The notes: a model not told the origin generated them from the sequence alone. Counted from the first letter of the stretch, positions 22,516 to 32,320 are shown. The stretch: 32,599 bases of DNA from Eubacteriales bacterium (GCA_030536755.1 JAUNPJ010000046.1:1-32599); one strand, 5' to 3'. Numbers and translations are program-made.

Positions 22516-23916
22516 TCAGATTCCTGTCCATCCAATACCTTGCAGAACAAAAATACATACTGCTGAAAATGCGACAAGTACCAGTGCATATGGTACGGCA
22601 TAACGAAGCCACTTGGAATAACGGGTTTCTGAAAGAATCAGACCTGTAGCAAGTACAGAGGAAACAGGTGTTAGGAAGTTAGTCAGGCCATCTCCTAACT
22701 GATAGCAGGTACAAAGAATCTGACGTGTAATTCCAAGAATATCAGCAACTGGCGTGAACAATGGCATCAAAATCGGAACCTTTGCAGGACCAGAAGGCAT
22801 CATCAGGTTAAACAACGTTGTAAATAAGAACATTCCGATTGCGGAAAAAGAGGATCCTAGCTGTTGGATAATTAAAAGAGCACTGTGTGCAATGGTATTA
22901 ATCACTTGTCCATCTGCAAGTATAACGCTGATCAGTTTAGAAAAACCAATCAAAAGACATACAGGACCCATCTGTGCAGCACCTGCGCAGAAGCGTTTTG
23001 CCCAGTCATTTGGAGTATATCGAAAAACAAAACCAAGGATGATAGCAGATACAAAACCTAAGGCTATTAAGTAGTCAAATCCCCAACCATATTTGGATGA
23101 ACCATATGCATAAATTACAAAGGGCAGAATCATCATAACTACTGCAACTACAGAAGATGGTTTTAAGGCTGTCTCGTTTCCAATATTATTTTTTTCTTCT
23201 TCAGATAAAGTAAGAATTTCTCCGTCTATGCTTCGTGAAGGATCGCGTGATATACGAAGGGCATAACGCGTATTATAAAAAGCACAGAAAGCGGTGAATA
23301 TAATCCATATAAAGATACGGACAGAAAGGCCAGAAACTGCCGGAATGCCAGCCATTTCCTGACACATCAGAATCATCAGTACCGTTGGTCCGATTGCCTG
23401 TCCGGTGATGTATGGCAGGTAAAAAATTGCCATACCTGAAAGTCTATCCAGATTAGTTCTTCTTGCAAGCAGCATACCGCAGGCAACAAAGGTAATCATG
23501 GCGTCATTTCCGGCAAGACCACCAAGAATAGACATCAGAACGGTGATACAGGGGATTAAAACTTTTAAGCTTTTATCCTGCAGACGAAAAATAGAGAAGT
23601 CAACAATATTTTCCACGGAGCCGGAAGAAATCATAACGCTTACCATACCGCCGAGGATAAATAAAAGGGCGTAAGTTGTTCCCATTGAAGCTATGGAAGA
23701 AGTAAGTTTGATAACTGCTGCCAACGGGGAAACAGGGGTGTTTTGTACATAGCTGAAAGAATCTGCAATAACATATCCATTGTCATCAAACTGATATGTA
23801 CCTGCAGGAATGATATAAGTTAAAAGACAACTAAAAAGTGCTAAAAGAACTAGCAGAACCATAACGTGCGGAAAAGCAAGTTTGGAATGTTGTTTTTTTG
23901 ATTTTGTGTTGTTCAT
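22516..23916 (-). CDS. YfcC-family membrane transporter
   Basis: A 466-residue integral membrane protein with about 12 hydrophobic segments. FPHVMVLLVLLALFSCLLTYIIPAG at the N-terminus and ILGGLAGNDAMITFVACG are typical of the YfcC / basic-amino-acid antiporter (ArcD-like) and C4-dicarboxylate-like superfamily. Repeated re-entrant-like motifs follow (MMPSGPAKVPILMPLFTP and QLGDGLTNFLTPVS). The ATG at 23916 has GAGAGGAGG upstream. It sits between a carboxylesterase and malic enzyme, so an organic acid such as malate is the likely substrate, although the family name is non-specific. Confidence 0.84.
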   Translation of the reverse strand: MNNTKSKKQHSKLAFPHVMVLLVLLALFSCLLTYIIPAGTYQFDDNGYVIADSFSYVQNTPVSPLAAVIKLTSSIASMGTTYALLFILGGMVSVMISSGSVENIVDFSIFRLQDKSLKVLIPCITVLMSILGGLAGNDAMITFVACGMLLARRTNLDRLSGMAIFYLPYITGQAIGPTVLMILMCQEMAGIPAVSGLSVRIFIWIIFTAFCAFYNTRYALRISRDPSRSIDGEILTLSEEEKNNIGNETALKPSSVVAVVMMILPFVIYAYGSSKYGWGFDYLIALGFVSAIILGFVFRYTPNDWAKRFCAGAAQMGPVCLLIGFSKLISVILADGQVINTIAHSALLIIQQLGSSFSAIGMFLFTTLFNLMMPSGPAKVPILMPLFTPVADILGITRQILCTCYQLGDGLTNFLTPVSSVLATGLILSETRYSKWLRYAVPYALVLVAFSAVCIFVLQGIGWTGI

Positions 23917-23952
23917 AAGCAACCTCCTCTCAAAATGTAAAATTCTATAAAT

Positions 23953-25305
23953 TTATTCTTCTGAAATTGGCAAATTAGTAATATTATCAATGCATTTGAC
24001 AAATTTATCCGAAGTGTTGTAACGTGGCCAGACAGCAGAATCAAATTCTTCAAAACGGAAAAATGTTCCCCAGAGAGACTGCATAGTCTGTTGAAGAGCT
24101 AACATTTCTTCTCTGCCTGCACCTTTCAGCATAGGAGCATCCCAGGTGTCTAGATTACCAAACAGGAAAGGAAGCTCCAGACAATGGCATGAGTCATAGT
24201 CGGATTCCGGAGCTTTCCATGCAAAGCGATATTTCCATACATGGCAGCCACCTTCGGAAGCAGCGTTAACAAATTTTTTTCCTGGCTGATCATAACGTTG
24301 TTCCTGAATATTTTTTGCAAGTGTCAGGGACTCTTCGTCTTTTCCTGGAATGAAAGCGCGCATTTCATTGACTGTAAATCCCATAATAATTCGGGTTTTA
24401 CGCCGGATGGCTTCTTTTTTTAATGCTTCGACAGTTTGATCTGGTGTATGCCATTGTGTTTTTACTGGTTTGAAAATCATCATCTGATGTTTAGTTCGTA
24501 ATTCATTAGGTATAGAATCAGCGGCCAATAAGATTTCATCGGCAGTTTTGGCTTGAAGCTCTTCCAGAATATCAGTCGGGTTTTGAGAATGAATGTTGAG
24601 TTCTTTAAGCATAGCATTTCCGACTTCAAAAGCATCTTCCATGGTATGGTGACCTCGGCCAAGGGAGGCACTTTCCATAATCACCTGATGAAACAGTCCT
24701 TCCGTATCTGGTCTGGACAGCAGATGTGCAATAGCATTACCACCTGCAGATTGGCCAAAAAGCGTAACGCGGTTGGGATCCCCTCCAAAATTGGAGATAT
24801 TTTCCTGGATCCAGTGAAGAGCCATAATCTGATCTTCAATGTTGAGTGTTTCTTCGCATACGCCCGGATAACAGAAAAAGCCAAAAGGTCCTAAACGATA
24901 ATTCAGATTTACAACAACAATCTGTTCGGAACGAGCCAGAGAAGCACCGTCATACCAGTCAAGATCTCCAGCTCCGTAACAATTGGCACCTCCATGAAAC
25001 CAAACTGCTACCGGCAGATGTCCATTTAATGAAGGTGTACTGACTGCAAGTGTCAGACAGTCTTCGCTGCAAGTGCCAAGTGTAGGTCCCATAGGGATAT
25101 CTAAATCGGATGGACCCTGTGGAGCAATGTTACCTCGAAAAGTTCCGTCGTATTCGCCATCCCATGGTTCCGTCGGCTGCGGCATGCGGAATCTGAGAGG
25201 TCCAACAGGCGGTTTTGCATAAGGGATGCGATGAAACTGAAAAATTCCATGATTGATGCTTCCTTTAATCTTTCCATCTTTGGTTGAAGCAAAACAATTC
25301 TTCAT
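23953..25305 (-). CDS. Type B carboxylesterase
   Basis: A 450-residue alpha/beta hydrolase of the carboxylesterase/lipase (type B) family. The oxyanion-hole HGG is at 104-106, the nucleophile Ser186 in LFGQSAGGNA, the acid probably Glu314 in FTVNE and the His374 in CHCLELPF. FRIPYAKPPVGPLRF-like sequence near residue 25 is also diagnostic. No signal peptide is seen, so it acts inside the cell. It is the first gene of an operon with a YfcC transporter and malic enzyme, so it may cleave an imported ester or a carboxyl ester of a hydroxy acid. That is inference. An AAGGAGG site lies upstream of the ATG. Confidence 0.9.
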   Translation of the reverse strand: MKNCFASTKDGKIKGSINHGIFQFHRIPYAKPPVGPLRFRMPQPTEPWDGEYDGTFRGNIAPQGPSDLDIPMGPTLGTCSEDCLTLAVSTPSLNGHLPVAVWFHGGANCYGAGDLDWYDGASLARSEQIVVVNLNYRLGPFGFFCYPGVCEETLNIEDQIMALHWIQENISNFGGDPNRVTLFGQSAGGNAIAHLLSRPDTEGLFHQVIMESASLGRGHHTMEDAFEVGNAMLKELNIHSQNPTDILEELQAKTADEILLAADSIPNELRTKHQMMIFKPVKTQWHTPDQTVEALKKEAIRRKTRIIMGFTVNEMRAFIPGKDEESLTLAKNIQEQRYDQPGKKFVNAASEGGCHVWKYRFAWKAPESDYDSCHCLELPFLFGNLDTWDAPMLKGAGREEMLALQQTMQSLWGTFFRFEEFDSAVWPRYNTSDKFVKCIDNITNLPISEE

Positions 25306-25349
25306 ATAATTCCTCCTTGCTAATTGTTTGAATGTTTATTTGTTCGCTC

Positions 25350-25397
25350 TTTCGCTCTTTATGGCGAAATTATAACAAATAAGTTTAAACATGTCAA
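25350..25397 (-). promoter_or_regulatory. Promoter and putative GntR operator of the esterase operon
   Basis: On the minus strand, a perfect -35 TTGACA (TTGAC at 25397-25393) and a perfect -10 TATAAT (25374-25369) have a 17-bp spacer. Just downstream, TTTCGC (25350-25355) and GCGAAA (25364-25369) form an inverted repeat overlapping the -10 and start site, and a second TTCGCTC is repeated next to it. The divergent GntR protein is the likely ligand-controlled repressor. Confidence 0.75.
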
Positions 25398-25509
25398 TGA
25401 ATCAAGAAACGCAATACTATACAAAAAATAAAAATATGATTTGTGAAACTTGACAGTCCGGAGAAAAAACAATAAGCTAATGATAGGAAAGAAGAAAGAG
25501 GTAAAATGC

Positions 25510-26232
25510 ATGGGCGAAGTGGTAAAAATTAAGAAAATGTCTGCGGCAGATCTTGTTTTTGAACAGTTAAAACAATTTATATTAGATCATACATGGGAAG
25601 TGGGAAAGAAAATTCCTTCAGAGATTGAACTTTCGAAGGAACTTGGAGTTAATAGATTAACGACAAGGATTGCTTTACAGCGGTTAAATGCCTTAGGGCT
25701 TTTGGATATTCGGGTAGGTGATGGAACTTACGTAAGAGAATTTGATATGAATGCTCATATTGCAGAATTGTCAGATTTTTATGTAAATGAAGAGCTCGTA
25801 AATAAAGTAGGAGAATTTCGTTCTGGTTTAATGAGGATGTGTTTTCCTCTGGCAGTGGAACGTTATACTGAGGAAGAACTGGAAAATTTTTATAAGTTGT
25901 GTCAGCAGCTCCGAAATGAGTGGATAGAATTTCATAAGCAAGATAATGCGGAAAGCGCGAAAGAATTTTTTATGGAAACAATAGAAACTGTAGCAAATCT
26001 GAACAGATTGTTGTGTGCTATGGCACATAATGAACTGATTAATTATGCATTTAATCTGTCAATAGAGCCTATAAAACGCCATATGGAATATAACGCCTCA
26101 AAGCGTACGCAGGATATTGATGATGATCAGATTAATATTTGGGTTAAGCAGTGGGAAAAAATATACGAAGCTTTGAAAAATAAAGATGCTGATGAGTGCC
26201 AGCGCCTGATGGCTAGTATTATTCAAGATTAA
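25510..26232 (+). CDS. GntR/FadR-family transcriptional regulator
   Basis: A 240-residue regulator. The winged helix is at about 10-80 (LEFT part LVFEQLKQFILDHTWEVGKKIP, then SEIELSKELGVNRLTTRIALQRL and LDIRVGDGTYVRE). The all-helical C-terminal domain matches the FCD/FadR type, which binds organic acids, often through a metal; here the metal His positions are not clear. I take the ATG at 25510, with AGAGG 8 nt upstream, over a distal ATG at 25480. It diverges from the esterase-transporter-malic enzyme operon and very probably controls it. Confidence 0.87.
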   Translation: MGEVVKIKKMSAADLVFEQLKQFILDHTWEVGKKIPSEIELSKELGVNRLTTRIALQRLNALGLLDIRVGDGTYVREFDMNAHIAELSDFYVNEELVNKVGEFRSGLMRMCFPLAVERYTEEELENFYKLCQQLRNEWIEFHKQDNAESAKEFFMETIETVANLNRLLCAMAHNELINYAFNLSIEPIKRHMEYNASKRTQDIDDDQINIWVKQWEKIYEALKNKDADECQRLMASIIQD

Positions 26233-26366
26233 TTTATGGTATAAAGTGCAATTTGCAAAAAAAAAGTAAGATGGTCAGAATATAATGGCATGCAGATCCT
26301 TTAGAATAAAGAATGAAAGTCTTCTTTTGTGCAAAAGATTTTAAAGTATTCCAAGAGTAATTAGAT

Positions 26367-26395
26367 TTGCGAATATAATAGAAAAATGATAAAAT
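26367..26395 (+). promoter_or_regulatory. Promoter of the helicase-nuclease-peptidase gene
   Basis: A -35 TTGCGA (26367-26372) and a -10 TAAAAT (26390-26395) are spaced 17 bp apart. No LexA-type SOS box is evident. An inverted repeat TCTTTT-GTGC-AAAAGA (26323-26338) lies upstream and may be a regulatory site or a weak end signal for the GntR gene. The 230-bp gap is otherwise AT-rich and empty. Confidence 0.6.
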
Positions 26396-26462
26396 TGAAA
26401 AAACAAAGAGAATTTTGCAGCATATAAAAACTGTATATGGGGAAAACAAAAGAGGATAAAGT

Positions 26463-28916
26463 ATGCAATTAAATATGGAACAAAAAAGATTGATTCGAAG
26501 TACCACGATGGGACAGGCGATGATAAAGGGTGTGGCAGGATCAGGCAAAACGACTGTGGCAGTACACAGAATTTCGTTTCTTTTAAATCAATATTGCCTT
26601 GAGCCAGAAGATTCTATTTTGATGGTGACTTTCAATAAAAGTTTAATCAATTATATTGATTATATTTACGGGCAAATGGAAGAGGATGAGCAATATAGTT
26701 TATTTAAGGACAAAGATAAAAATCAATATGTGACAATCACAAATATTGATAAATTGTTATATGAGTATTTTCGTGAATATTGCAGAGAAAATAATAAAAA
26801 ACTCACATTTGTAAAGCCACAGCAGGAAAATATAATTTTACAAAAATGTATTTATAAACTTCAAAAATCCTTTGAAGATGTGAAAATTCTTGATATAAAA
26901 AATCTTGGCTTTCTAAAAAAAGAAATTTCATGGATGAAGGCATGTAATTTTGTTGATTTAGAAGTTTATCAAAATGTAGACCGTTTGGGAAGAACAGGTA
27001 GTAGAAACAATAGCGAAGGTCCTCAAAAATTAATGAAAAACAGCAGGACTCGTCAGGCTATTTATGAATTGATGGTTCTTTATACAAAGGCATTATTAGT
27101 GGAGGATTTATGTGATTTTCAGGATTGTGGTTTGTATGCATTAAAGTATTTGAAAAATCATAAAATTCAAAAATACACACATATTATTATCGATGAAAGT
27201 CAGGATTTATCGAAAGTGCAATTGGAATGTCTGATGCAGTTATATGAGTTTGATAAGGATTATAGCAGTATCCTGTTTGTTGCAGATACGGCACAGAGTA
27301 TTTATGATACTTCCTGGTTGATCAGAGGAAGAAGTTTTACCAGTATTGGACTGGATATGACAGGAAAAAGTAATTCTCTGACTAAAAATTATCGTACGAC
27401 AACACAGATTGCAGAGGCTGCATATAGTTTGATAGAAAAAGATCAGGATATTATTACGGATGATAATTTTGTGAAGCCTTCTTTGATTGATAAACAGGGA
27501 AATTATCCTGTCTTTCAGTGCTTTCTAACATTGGAAGAAGAAATTGAAGGAATTGAAAAATTATTGCAGCAGCGTTTGTTAAAGCGTTATAAAAGAAAAG
27601 AAATTGCAATTGTGGCAAGGACAAGAAAAATCCTTGAACAGTTTCAGTTAAGATATAAAAATTCTGAAGAAATTGCGCTTTATTCCAAGCAGGATGGAAT
27701 TCATTTTAATGAAGATACAATAAAATTGCTGACTATGCATTCCATTAAGGGGCTGGAATTTAAGGTGGTCATATTGATGGGGCTTTCGGACAGAATTATT
27801 CCAAATCAGATTATGATGAAGGAAAATGACGATTCTAATTATGCGGAAACGATGGAGAGAAAATTATTATATGTTGGAATGACAAGGGCGACAGAGCGCC
27901 TTTACATGAGTTGTCATGAAATGCCCTCTCGTTTTATTTCCTGTATTAATTCAAAATTTTTGAAATTGAAGGATGATGCAAGATTTAGAAGATTAACAGA
28001 TATACCTATGCAGGATTATCTTTTTCAGGATAAAATTGTCGATTCGTATAACAAAGAAGAAAAGATTCGTCAATGGATATTGAGAGAACTTCATGAAACA
28101 TATCGTTATCCTTTGGATTTGTTAGATGTTGAATTTCGAGTACAGGTATTTTCAAAACTGGGATTTGCGGATGTTGTAGTTTATATCTATGAGAATAATA
28201 AAAAAGTACCGTACATTCTGGTAGAGGTGAAAAAATACTTATCAGGAATTGAAACTGCAAAGAAGCAATTACGCACTTATATGGTAGTAACGCCAGAAGT
28301 ATGTTATGGTGTAGTAACAGATGGAAGTCAATTGCAGATTTTAGATCGCCAGGGATGTGAAATAGACGACATTCCTGTGTTTGATAACTCGATGATGACA
28401 TCAGGAATTGTAGAATACTGTTATGTAGATTTTGATAAAGATAAAGAACATCATTTTTTCAAGGATGAAGATTATCCAGATGAGGTGATTGTGAAGGATA
28501 ACGATAATCAGACAACCTTTACAGGGGAACAAATCATTCACTGTCCTGTTTTTTCTGATATTGCAGCAGGAATACCTATTGAAATGCAAGATGGAATGAT
28601 GGACACCTATGAACTTCCTTTTGAATGGCTCAATTCACCATCCGATTGTTTTATACTTACAGTAAAGGGAGATTCTATGGTAAATGCAAAAATTCATGAT
28701 GGAGATTATGTTATTTTAAGAAAAGCAGATACTGTGGATAATGGTCAGATAGCAGCAGTGGAACTGGATGGTAATGTTACACTTAAGCGTTTTCGCAGCA
28801 TGGGAAGCTATATTTTGCTGCTTCCTGAGAATGATGGTTATGAACCGATTATGATAAATAAGGGAGAAGTACGGATTCTTGGCAAAGCGATAGGTGTTAT
28901 TAAGAGAGTAAATTAA
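26463..28916 (+). CDS. UvrD-like helicase fused to PD-(D/E)XK nuclease and S24 (LexA-type) peptidase
   Basis: An 817-residue fusion. Residues 1-500 are an SF1A helicase: Walker A GVAGSGKT (23-30), Walker B IIIDESQD (241-248), motif III ADTAQSIY (274-281), NYRTTTQI (309-316), TMHSIKGLEFKVVIL (424-438) and VGMTRATERLY (471-481). Residues about 530-640 resemble an HsdR N-terminal nuclease with Asp570 (FADVVVY) and Glu588-x-Lys590 (VEVKK). Residues about 690-817 are a LexA/UmuD-type S24 peptidase: cleavage-like site Ala702-Gly703 in DIAAGIPIE, nucleophile Ser738 (KGDSM) and Lys775 (VTLKRF), 37 residues apart as in LexA. There is no LexA-type DNA-binding domain. The gene is AT-rich, stands alone, and looks acquired. 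Self-cleavage in response to DNA damage could release or destroy the nuclease; that role is inferred. Confidence 0.88.
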   Translation: MQLNMEQKRLIRSTTMGQAMIKGVAGSGKTTVAVHRISFLLNQYCLEPEDSILMVTFNKSLINYIDYIYGQMEEDEQYSLFKDKDKNQYVTITNIDKLLYEYFREYCRENNKKLTFVKPQQENIILQKCIYKLQKSFEDVKILDIKNLGFLKKEISWMKACNFVDLEVYQNVDRLGRTGSRNNSEGPQKLMKNSRTRQAIYELMVLYTKALLVEDLCDFQDCGLYALKYLKNHKIQKYTHIIIDESQDLSKVQLECLMQLYEFDKDYSSILFVADTAQSIYDTSWLIRGRSFTSIGLDMTGKSNSLTKNYRTTTQIAEAAYSLIEKDQDIITDDNFVKPSLIDKQGNYPVFQCFLTLEEEIEGIEKLLQQRLLKRYKRKEIAIVARTRKILEQFQLRYKNSEEIALYSKQDGIHFNEDTIKLLTMHSIKGLEFKVVILMGLSDRIIPNQIMMKENDDSNYAETMERKLLYVGMTRATERLYMSCHEMPSRFISCINSKFLKLKDDARFRRLTDIPMQDYLFQDKIVDSYNKEEKIRQWILRELHETYRYPLDLLDVEFRVQVFSKLGFADVVVYIYENNKKVPYILVEVKKYLSGIETAKKQLRTYMVVTPEVCYGVVTDGSQLQILDRQGCEIDDIPVFDNSMMTSGIVEYCYVDFDKDKEHHFFKDEDYPDEVIVKDNDNQTTFTGEQIIHCPVFSDIAAGIPIEMQDGMMDTYELPFEWLNSPSDCFILTVKGDSMVNAKIHDGDYVILRKADTVDNGQIAAVELDGNVTLKRFRSMGSYILLLPENDGYEPIMINKGEVRILGKAIGVIKRVN

Positions 28917-28931
28917 AAAATATGGAAAGCA

Positions 28932-28960
28932 GGGAGAGCAATCAGCTCTCCCTTAGTTTT
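28932..28960 (+). terminator. Terminator after the helicase fusion gene
   Basis: GGGAGAGC (28932-28939) pairs perfectly with GCTCTCCC (28945-28952) around AATCA, followed by TTAGTTTT. The right arm lies inside the last codons of the convergent membrane protein gene. Confidence 0.7.
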
Positions 28961-29883
28961 AGCATTTTTACTTTTTGAAGCATCCGTGCGGTAAACATCA
29001 GTATGCCAGCTCCTGTCAGAATCTGCAATGGATAAATGACGACATACGTCTCCGGAATCAGCATGGCAAGGATGGTCAGTGCTCCTGCCGGCGGCAAGAA
29101 CATCTGACAGCCGCGCAGAATGAAAATCATCAAAATGGTTGCGGCTGCGGCAGAGATTGTCAGCCGCAGTCCGAATTTCATGGTCAGCACATAGCGGCAG
29201 ACAGATCCGGCGAATGCACATACGCCGATCAAAAGAACCGCTTTGACAGGTTTTTTGAGTGCCTTGCATCCAGGTCTTGTAAATTCTGTGAATGCAACGA
29301 GAAGCGGCGGTGCGACTGCAAAACGAAAATCGATATGTAAGGCTATAAAGATAAATATTGCCGCAAATATACAGCGAACAAACGCAATGAAAAAATCCTG
29401 TTTTTGCGGTAAAGGCGTAGGTTCATAGGGCTCCGGTTCTTTGATTCCGGCATATTCCAGAACAGTTACCGACAATAAGATGAGCGTGGTCAGTACGATC
29501 GCTGCGATGATGTAGATGATGTTTTCCGTTCCAAGCATGACGGGCAGCACCATAGCAGAGATCAAAGGTGCGAAGGTTGTTCTGGAAAATAAAAAAATGA
29601 TTTGACATACAGCAAATGCAAAAGTCATTTGCAGCGGCTTTGTCACTGGCAGAAAGAGTACGATTAATACGCCGGAGATAGCACAGATGGTAATTAAAAT
29701 AAGAATCCGAAGTTTGCTGGTCTGCCAGGAACGTTTAGGCGCAAGCAGCATTCCCACTGCAATTGCAGTGATTTCAGGAAAGATAATTTCCTTTTCTCCT
29801 GTGATCTGAGCAGCACCAACCATTGCTACTACAATGATGAGAGTGCAAAATGCACAGATCGTGTCTTTGAATTTTTCGTTCAT
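28942..29883 (-). CDS. HPP-like multi-pass membrane protein
   Basis: A 313-residue protein with two groups of hydrophobic helices (about residues 10-145 and 175-300) joined by a Pro-rich acidic linker (KEPEPYEPTPLPQKQ). The second half has FLPPAGALTILAMLIPE, close to the HPP motif of the HPP family, and the first has PEITAIAVGMLLAPKRSW. HPP proteins may transport anions such as nitrite in some organisms; here the substrate is unknown. The doubled arrangement suggests an internal repeat. The ATG at 29883 lies just after GGGGGGATTT. Family membership is tentative. Confidence 0.6.
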   Translation of the reverse strand: MNEKFKDTICAFCTLIIVVAMVGAAQITGEKEIIFPEITAIAVGMLLAPKRSWQTSKLRILILITICAISGVLIVLFLPVTKPLQMTFAFAVCQIIFLFSRTTFAPLISAMVLPVMLGTENIIYIIAAIVLTTLILLSVTVLEYAGIKEPEPYEPTPLPQKQDFFIAFVRCIFAAIFIFIALHIDFRFAVAPPLLVAFTEFTRPGCKALKKPVKAVLLIGVCAFAGSVCRYVLTMKFGLRLTISAAAATILMIFILRGCQMFLPPAGALTILAMLIPETYVVIYPLQILTGAGILMFTARMLQKVKMLKLRES

Positions 29884-30167
29884 AAATCCCCCCATATGAT
29901 AGAAAAATATGTATATTTAAAAATAGTGTATAGTATTTTGAAAAAATGTTCAAGTATTTTGATATGTTAATAAATAGACAGAATTGTTAAAAATATATGC
30001 AAAAGAAAACAGATAAAAGTTATTTTTCGTACAATTAGTACAGAATTATAAAACAAACTATAGGATAACCTAAAAATTATTGTATAATTTACAAAAAATA
30101 CTTTACATTATATCAAATTTTATGTATAAAGTAAATAGAGAGAAAAAATAAAGGAAGGAGAGTAGTT
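29884..30167 (+). promoter_or_regulatory. AT-rich divergent promoter region of the pyrophosphatase gene
   Basis: A 284-base gap between divergent genes. The best signal is a -35 TTTACA (30102-30107) and a -10 TATAAA (30125-30130), 17 bp apart, followed by a GGAAGGAGAG ribosome site. A minus-strand promoter for the membrane protein is not clear. I see no riboswitch fold in the rest, which is mostly A/T. Confidence 0.6.
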
Positions 30168-32141
30168 ATGATTTGGTTGATTCCTATTATCGGCATCGTT
30201 GCATTGATTGTTGCGGGTGGGCTTGCAATGTGGGTGACAAAAAGAGATGAAGGAACGGAAAGAATGAGGGAAATCGCCGCAGCTATTCACGAAGGCGCAC
30301 AGGCCTTTTTGATGGCAGAATATAAAATTCTCATCATTTTCATTGTAATTCTTTTTGCCGCTATCGGACTTGGAATCAGTTGGGCTACCGCAGTTTGTTT
30401 CCTGATCGGAGCGCTGTTCTCTACAGCAGCAGGATATTGCGGAATGCAGGTAGCCACTCGCGCCAATGTGCGTACTGCTAATGCAGCAAAAGAAAAGGGT
30501 ATGACCCAGGCACTTCCCATTGCTTATCGAGGTGGAGCGGTTATGGGCTTGTGCGTCGTTGGTCTGGGTCTGTTTGGCATTAGTATGATTTATTTTTTGA
30601 CAGGAAGAGATGACATTTTATTTGGATTCAGTTTGGGTGCATCTTCCATCGCATTGTTTGCTCGTGTAGGCGGAGGTATTTATACGAAAGCCGCTGACGT
30701 GGGAGCAGACCTTGTTGGTAAGGTAGAAGCGGGCATTCCGGAGGATGACCCTCGTAACCCGGCCGTTATCGCTGATAACGTAGGTGATAATGTAGGTGAC
30801 GTAGCCGGTATGGGTGCGGATTTGTTTGAATCTTATGTAGGTTCGATTGTTTCGGCAATTACCCTGGGGCTTCTGGCATATGAGGGAATGAGCGGTGCGC
30901 TGTATCCGCTGTTTTTGGCTGCAATCGGTATCGTGGCTTCCATTCTTGGTGTGTTCTGCGTAAAAGGAAAAGATGGATCCGATCCGCATAAAGCGCTCAA
31001 ACTTGGAACAAATATTGCGAACGTGATTACGATCGTTGCAGCAGTGGTGCTCAGTAAAGTCGTTCTGGGATCTTTCGGACCGTGTGCGGCAATTATTGCC
31101 GGACTGATTGTAGGTTCTCTGATTGGTCTTGTGACAGAGTGGTATACATCTGATAAATATCAGCATGTACATAAAATTGCAGAGCAGTCTGAGACTGGTT
31201 CTGCTACAAATATCATCAGCGGTCTGGCTGTTGGTATGCATTCCTGCACGATTCCGATTCTGCTGATTGCGGTAGGTATTTTTATAGCGTATGTCTGCGC
31301 AGGAATTTATGGAATTGCCCTGGCAGCAGTTGGTATGCTTGCTACAACAGGAAGTACCGTAGCAGTCGATGCATATGGACCAATTGCAGATAATGCAGGT
31401 GGTATCGCAGAAATGTCCGGTCTGGATGAGAGCGTGCGTGATATCACGGATACACTGGATTCCGTAGGAAATACAACAGCAGCCGTTGGAAAAGGATTTG
31501 CGATTGGTTCCGCAGCTTTGACAGCCCTGTCTCTGTTTGTTTCTTATTCAGAAGCAGTACATCTGGAGTCGATTTCGATTCTGACTCCAACTGTTATTAT
31601 CGGACTTTTTATCGGTGGTATGCTTCCGTTCCTGTTTTCTGCAATTACGATGGAATCTGTTTCCAAAGCTGCATACAGCATGATCGAAGAGGTTCGTCGT
31701 CAGTTCAGAGAAAACAAGGGAATTCTGGAAGGAACCAGCAAACCGGATTACAAATCCTGCGTTGGAATTTCCACACAGGCTGCATTGCGTCAGATGCTTC
31801 TTCCGGGAATTATCGCAATCGTGGCACCGATTCTCATTGGCGTACTTTTGGGACCGGAGGCTCTTGGCGGTCTTCTGGCCGGCGCTCTGGTAACAGGCGT
31901 TCTGATGGCTATTTTTATGGCAAATGCAGGTGGCGCATGGGATAATGCGAAGAAGTATATTGAATCCGGACATCATGGTGGAAAGGGAAGTGACTCTCAT
32001 AAAGCAGCAGTTGTTGGCGATACTGTTGGTGACCCGTTTAAAGATACTTCAGGACCATCCATCAATATTCTGATTAAATTAATGACAATTGTATCTTTAG
32101 TATTTGCTCCATTGTTCCTGGCAATTGGAGGATTATTGTAA
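30168..32141 (+). CDS. hppA: K+-dependent membrane-bound ion-translocating pyrophosphatase
   Basis: A 657-residue integral membrane enzyme with about 16 hydrophobic helices. It hydrolyses cytosolic pyrophosphate and pumps H+ or Na+ out of the cell, saving energy for anaerobes. The active site shows [11 protein letters not shown] (177-187) and DNVGDNVGD (203-211), and later DNAGGIAEM and [15 protein letters not shown] near the C-terminus. [10 protein letters not shown] (434-443) has Ala438 where K+-independent enzymes have Lys, so it should be K+-dependent. Many clostridial members of that class pump Na+, but the ion cannot be settled here. The ribosome site is strong and a long terminator follows. 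Confidence 0.93.
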   Translation: MIWLIPIIGIVALIVAGGLAMWVTKRDEGTERMREIAAAIHEGAQAFLMAEYKILIIFIVILFAAIGLGISWATAVCFLIGALFSTAAGYCGMQVATRANVRTANAAKEKGMTQALPIAYRGGAVMGLCVVGLGLFGISMIYFLTGRDDILFGFSLGASSIALFARVGGGIYTKAADVGADLVGKVEAGIPEDDPRNPAVIADNVGDNVGDVAGMGADLFESYVGSIVSAITLGLLAYEGMSGALYPLFLAAIGIVASILGVFCVKGKDGSDPHKALKLGTNIANVITIVAAVVLSKVVLGSFGPCAAIIAGLIVGSLIGLVTEWYTSDKYQHVHKIAEQSETGSATNIISGLAVGMHSCTIPILLIAVGIFIAYVCAGIYGIALAAVGMLATTGSTVAVDAYGPIADNAGGIAEMSGLDESVRDITDTLDSVGNTTAAVGKGFAIGSAALTALSLFVSYSEAVHLESISILTPTVIIGLFIGGMLPFLFSAITMESVSKAAYSMIEEVRRQFRENKGILEGTSKPDYKSCVGISTQAALRQMLLPGIIAIVAPILIGVLLGPEALGGLLAGALVTGVLMAIFMANAGGAWDNAKKYIESGHHGGKGSDSHKAAVVGDTVGDPFKDTSGPSINILIKLMTIVSLVFAPLFLAIGGLL

Positions 32142-32174
32142 AAAATTTATTTCTCTCTAAAAAGTAAAAAGTGA

Positions 32175-32218
32175 ATGTAAAAACGCAGGCGTTCGGGATT
32201 ATGCCTGCGTTTTTACAT
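32175..32218 (+). terminator. Strong terminator of the pyrophosphatase gene
   Basis: A perfect 16-bp inverted repeat (32175-32190 and 32203-32218) with a 12-nt loop has TTTTT in its right arm, and AAAAA in its left arm. It may act on both strands. Confidence 0.9.
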
Positions 32219-32320
32219 ATACTTTTTTCTTTCACAATTTCCTGTTTTTCGAATCGTATGTGCACCACTTTCCTGGTCAACGGAACATTTTCAAACGGCA
32301 GGGTTTGGCTTGGGGCTTCC

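Noticed and set aside
26233-26462. LexA/SOS box controlling the helicase-nuclease-peptidase gene.
   Set aside because: I found no Firmicute-type GAAC-N4-GTTC-like palindrome; only an unrelated TCTTTT/AAAAGA repeat is present.
30618-31241. Minus-strand frame of 207 codons opposite hppA.
   Set aside because: hppA active-site motifs fix the plus strand, and the reverse frame has no recognisable domain.
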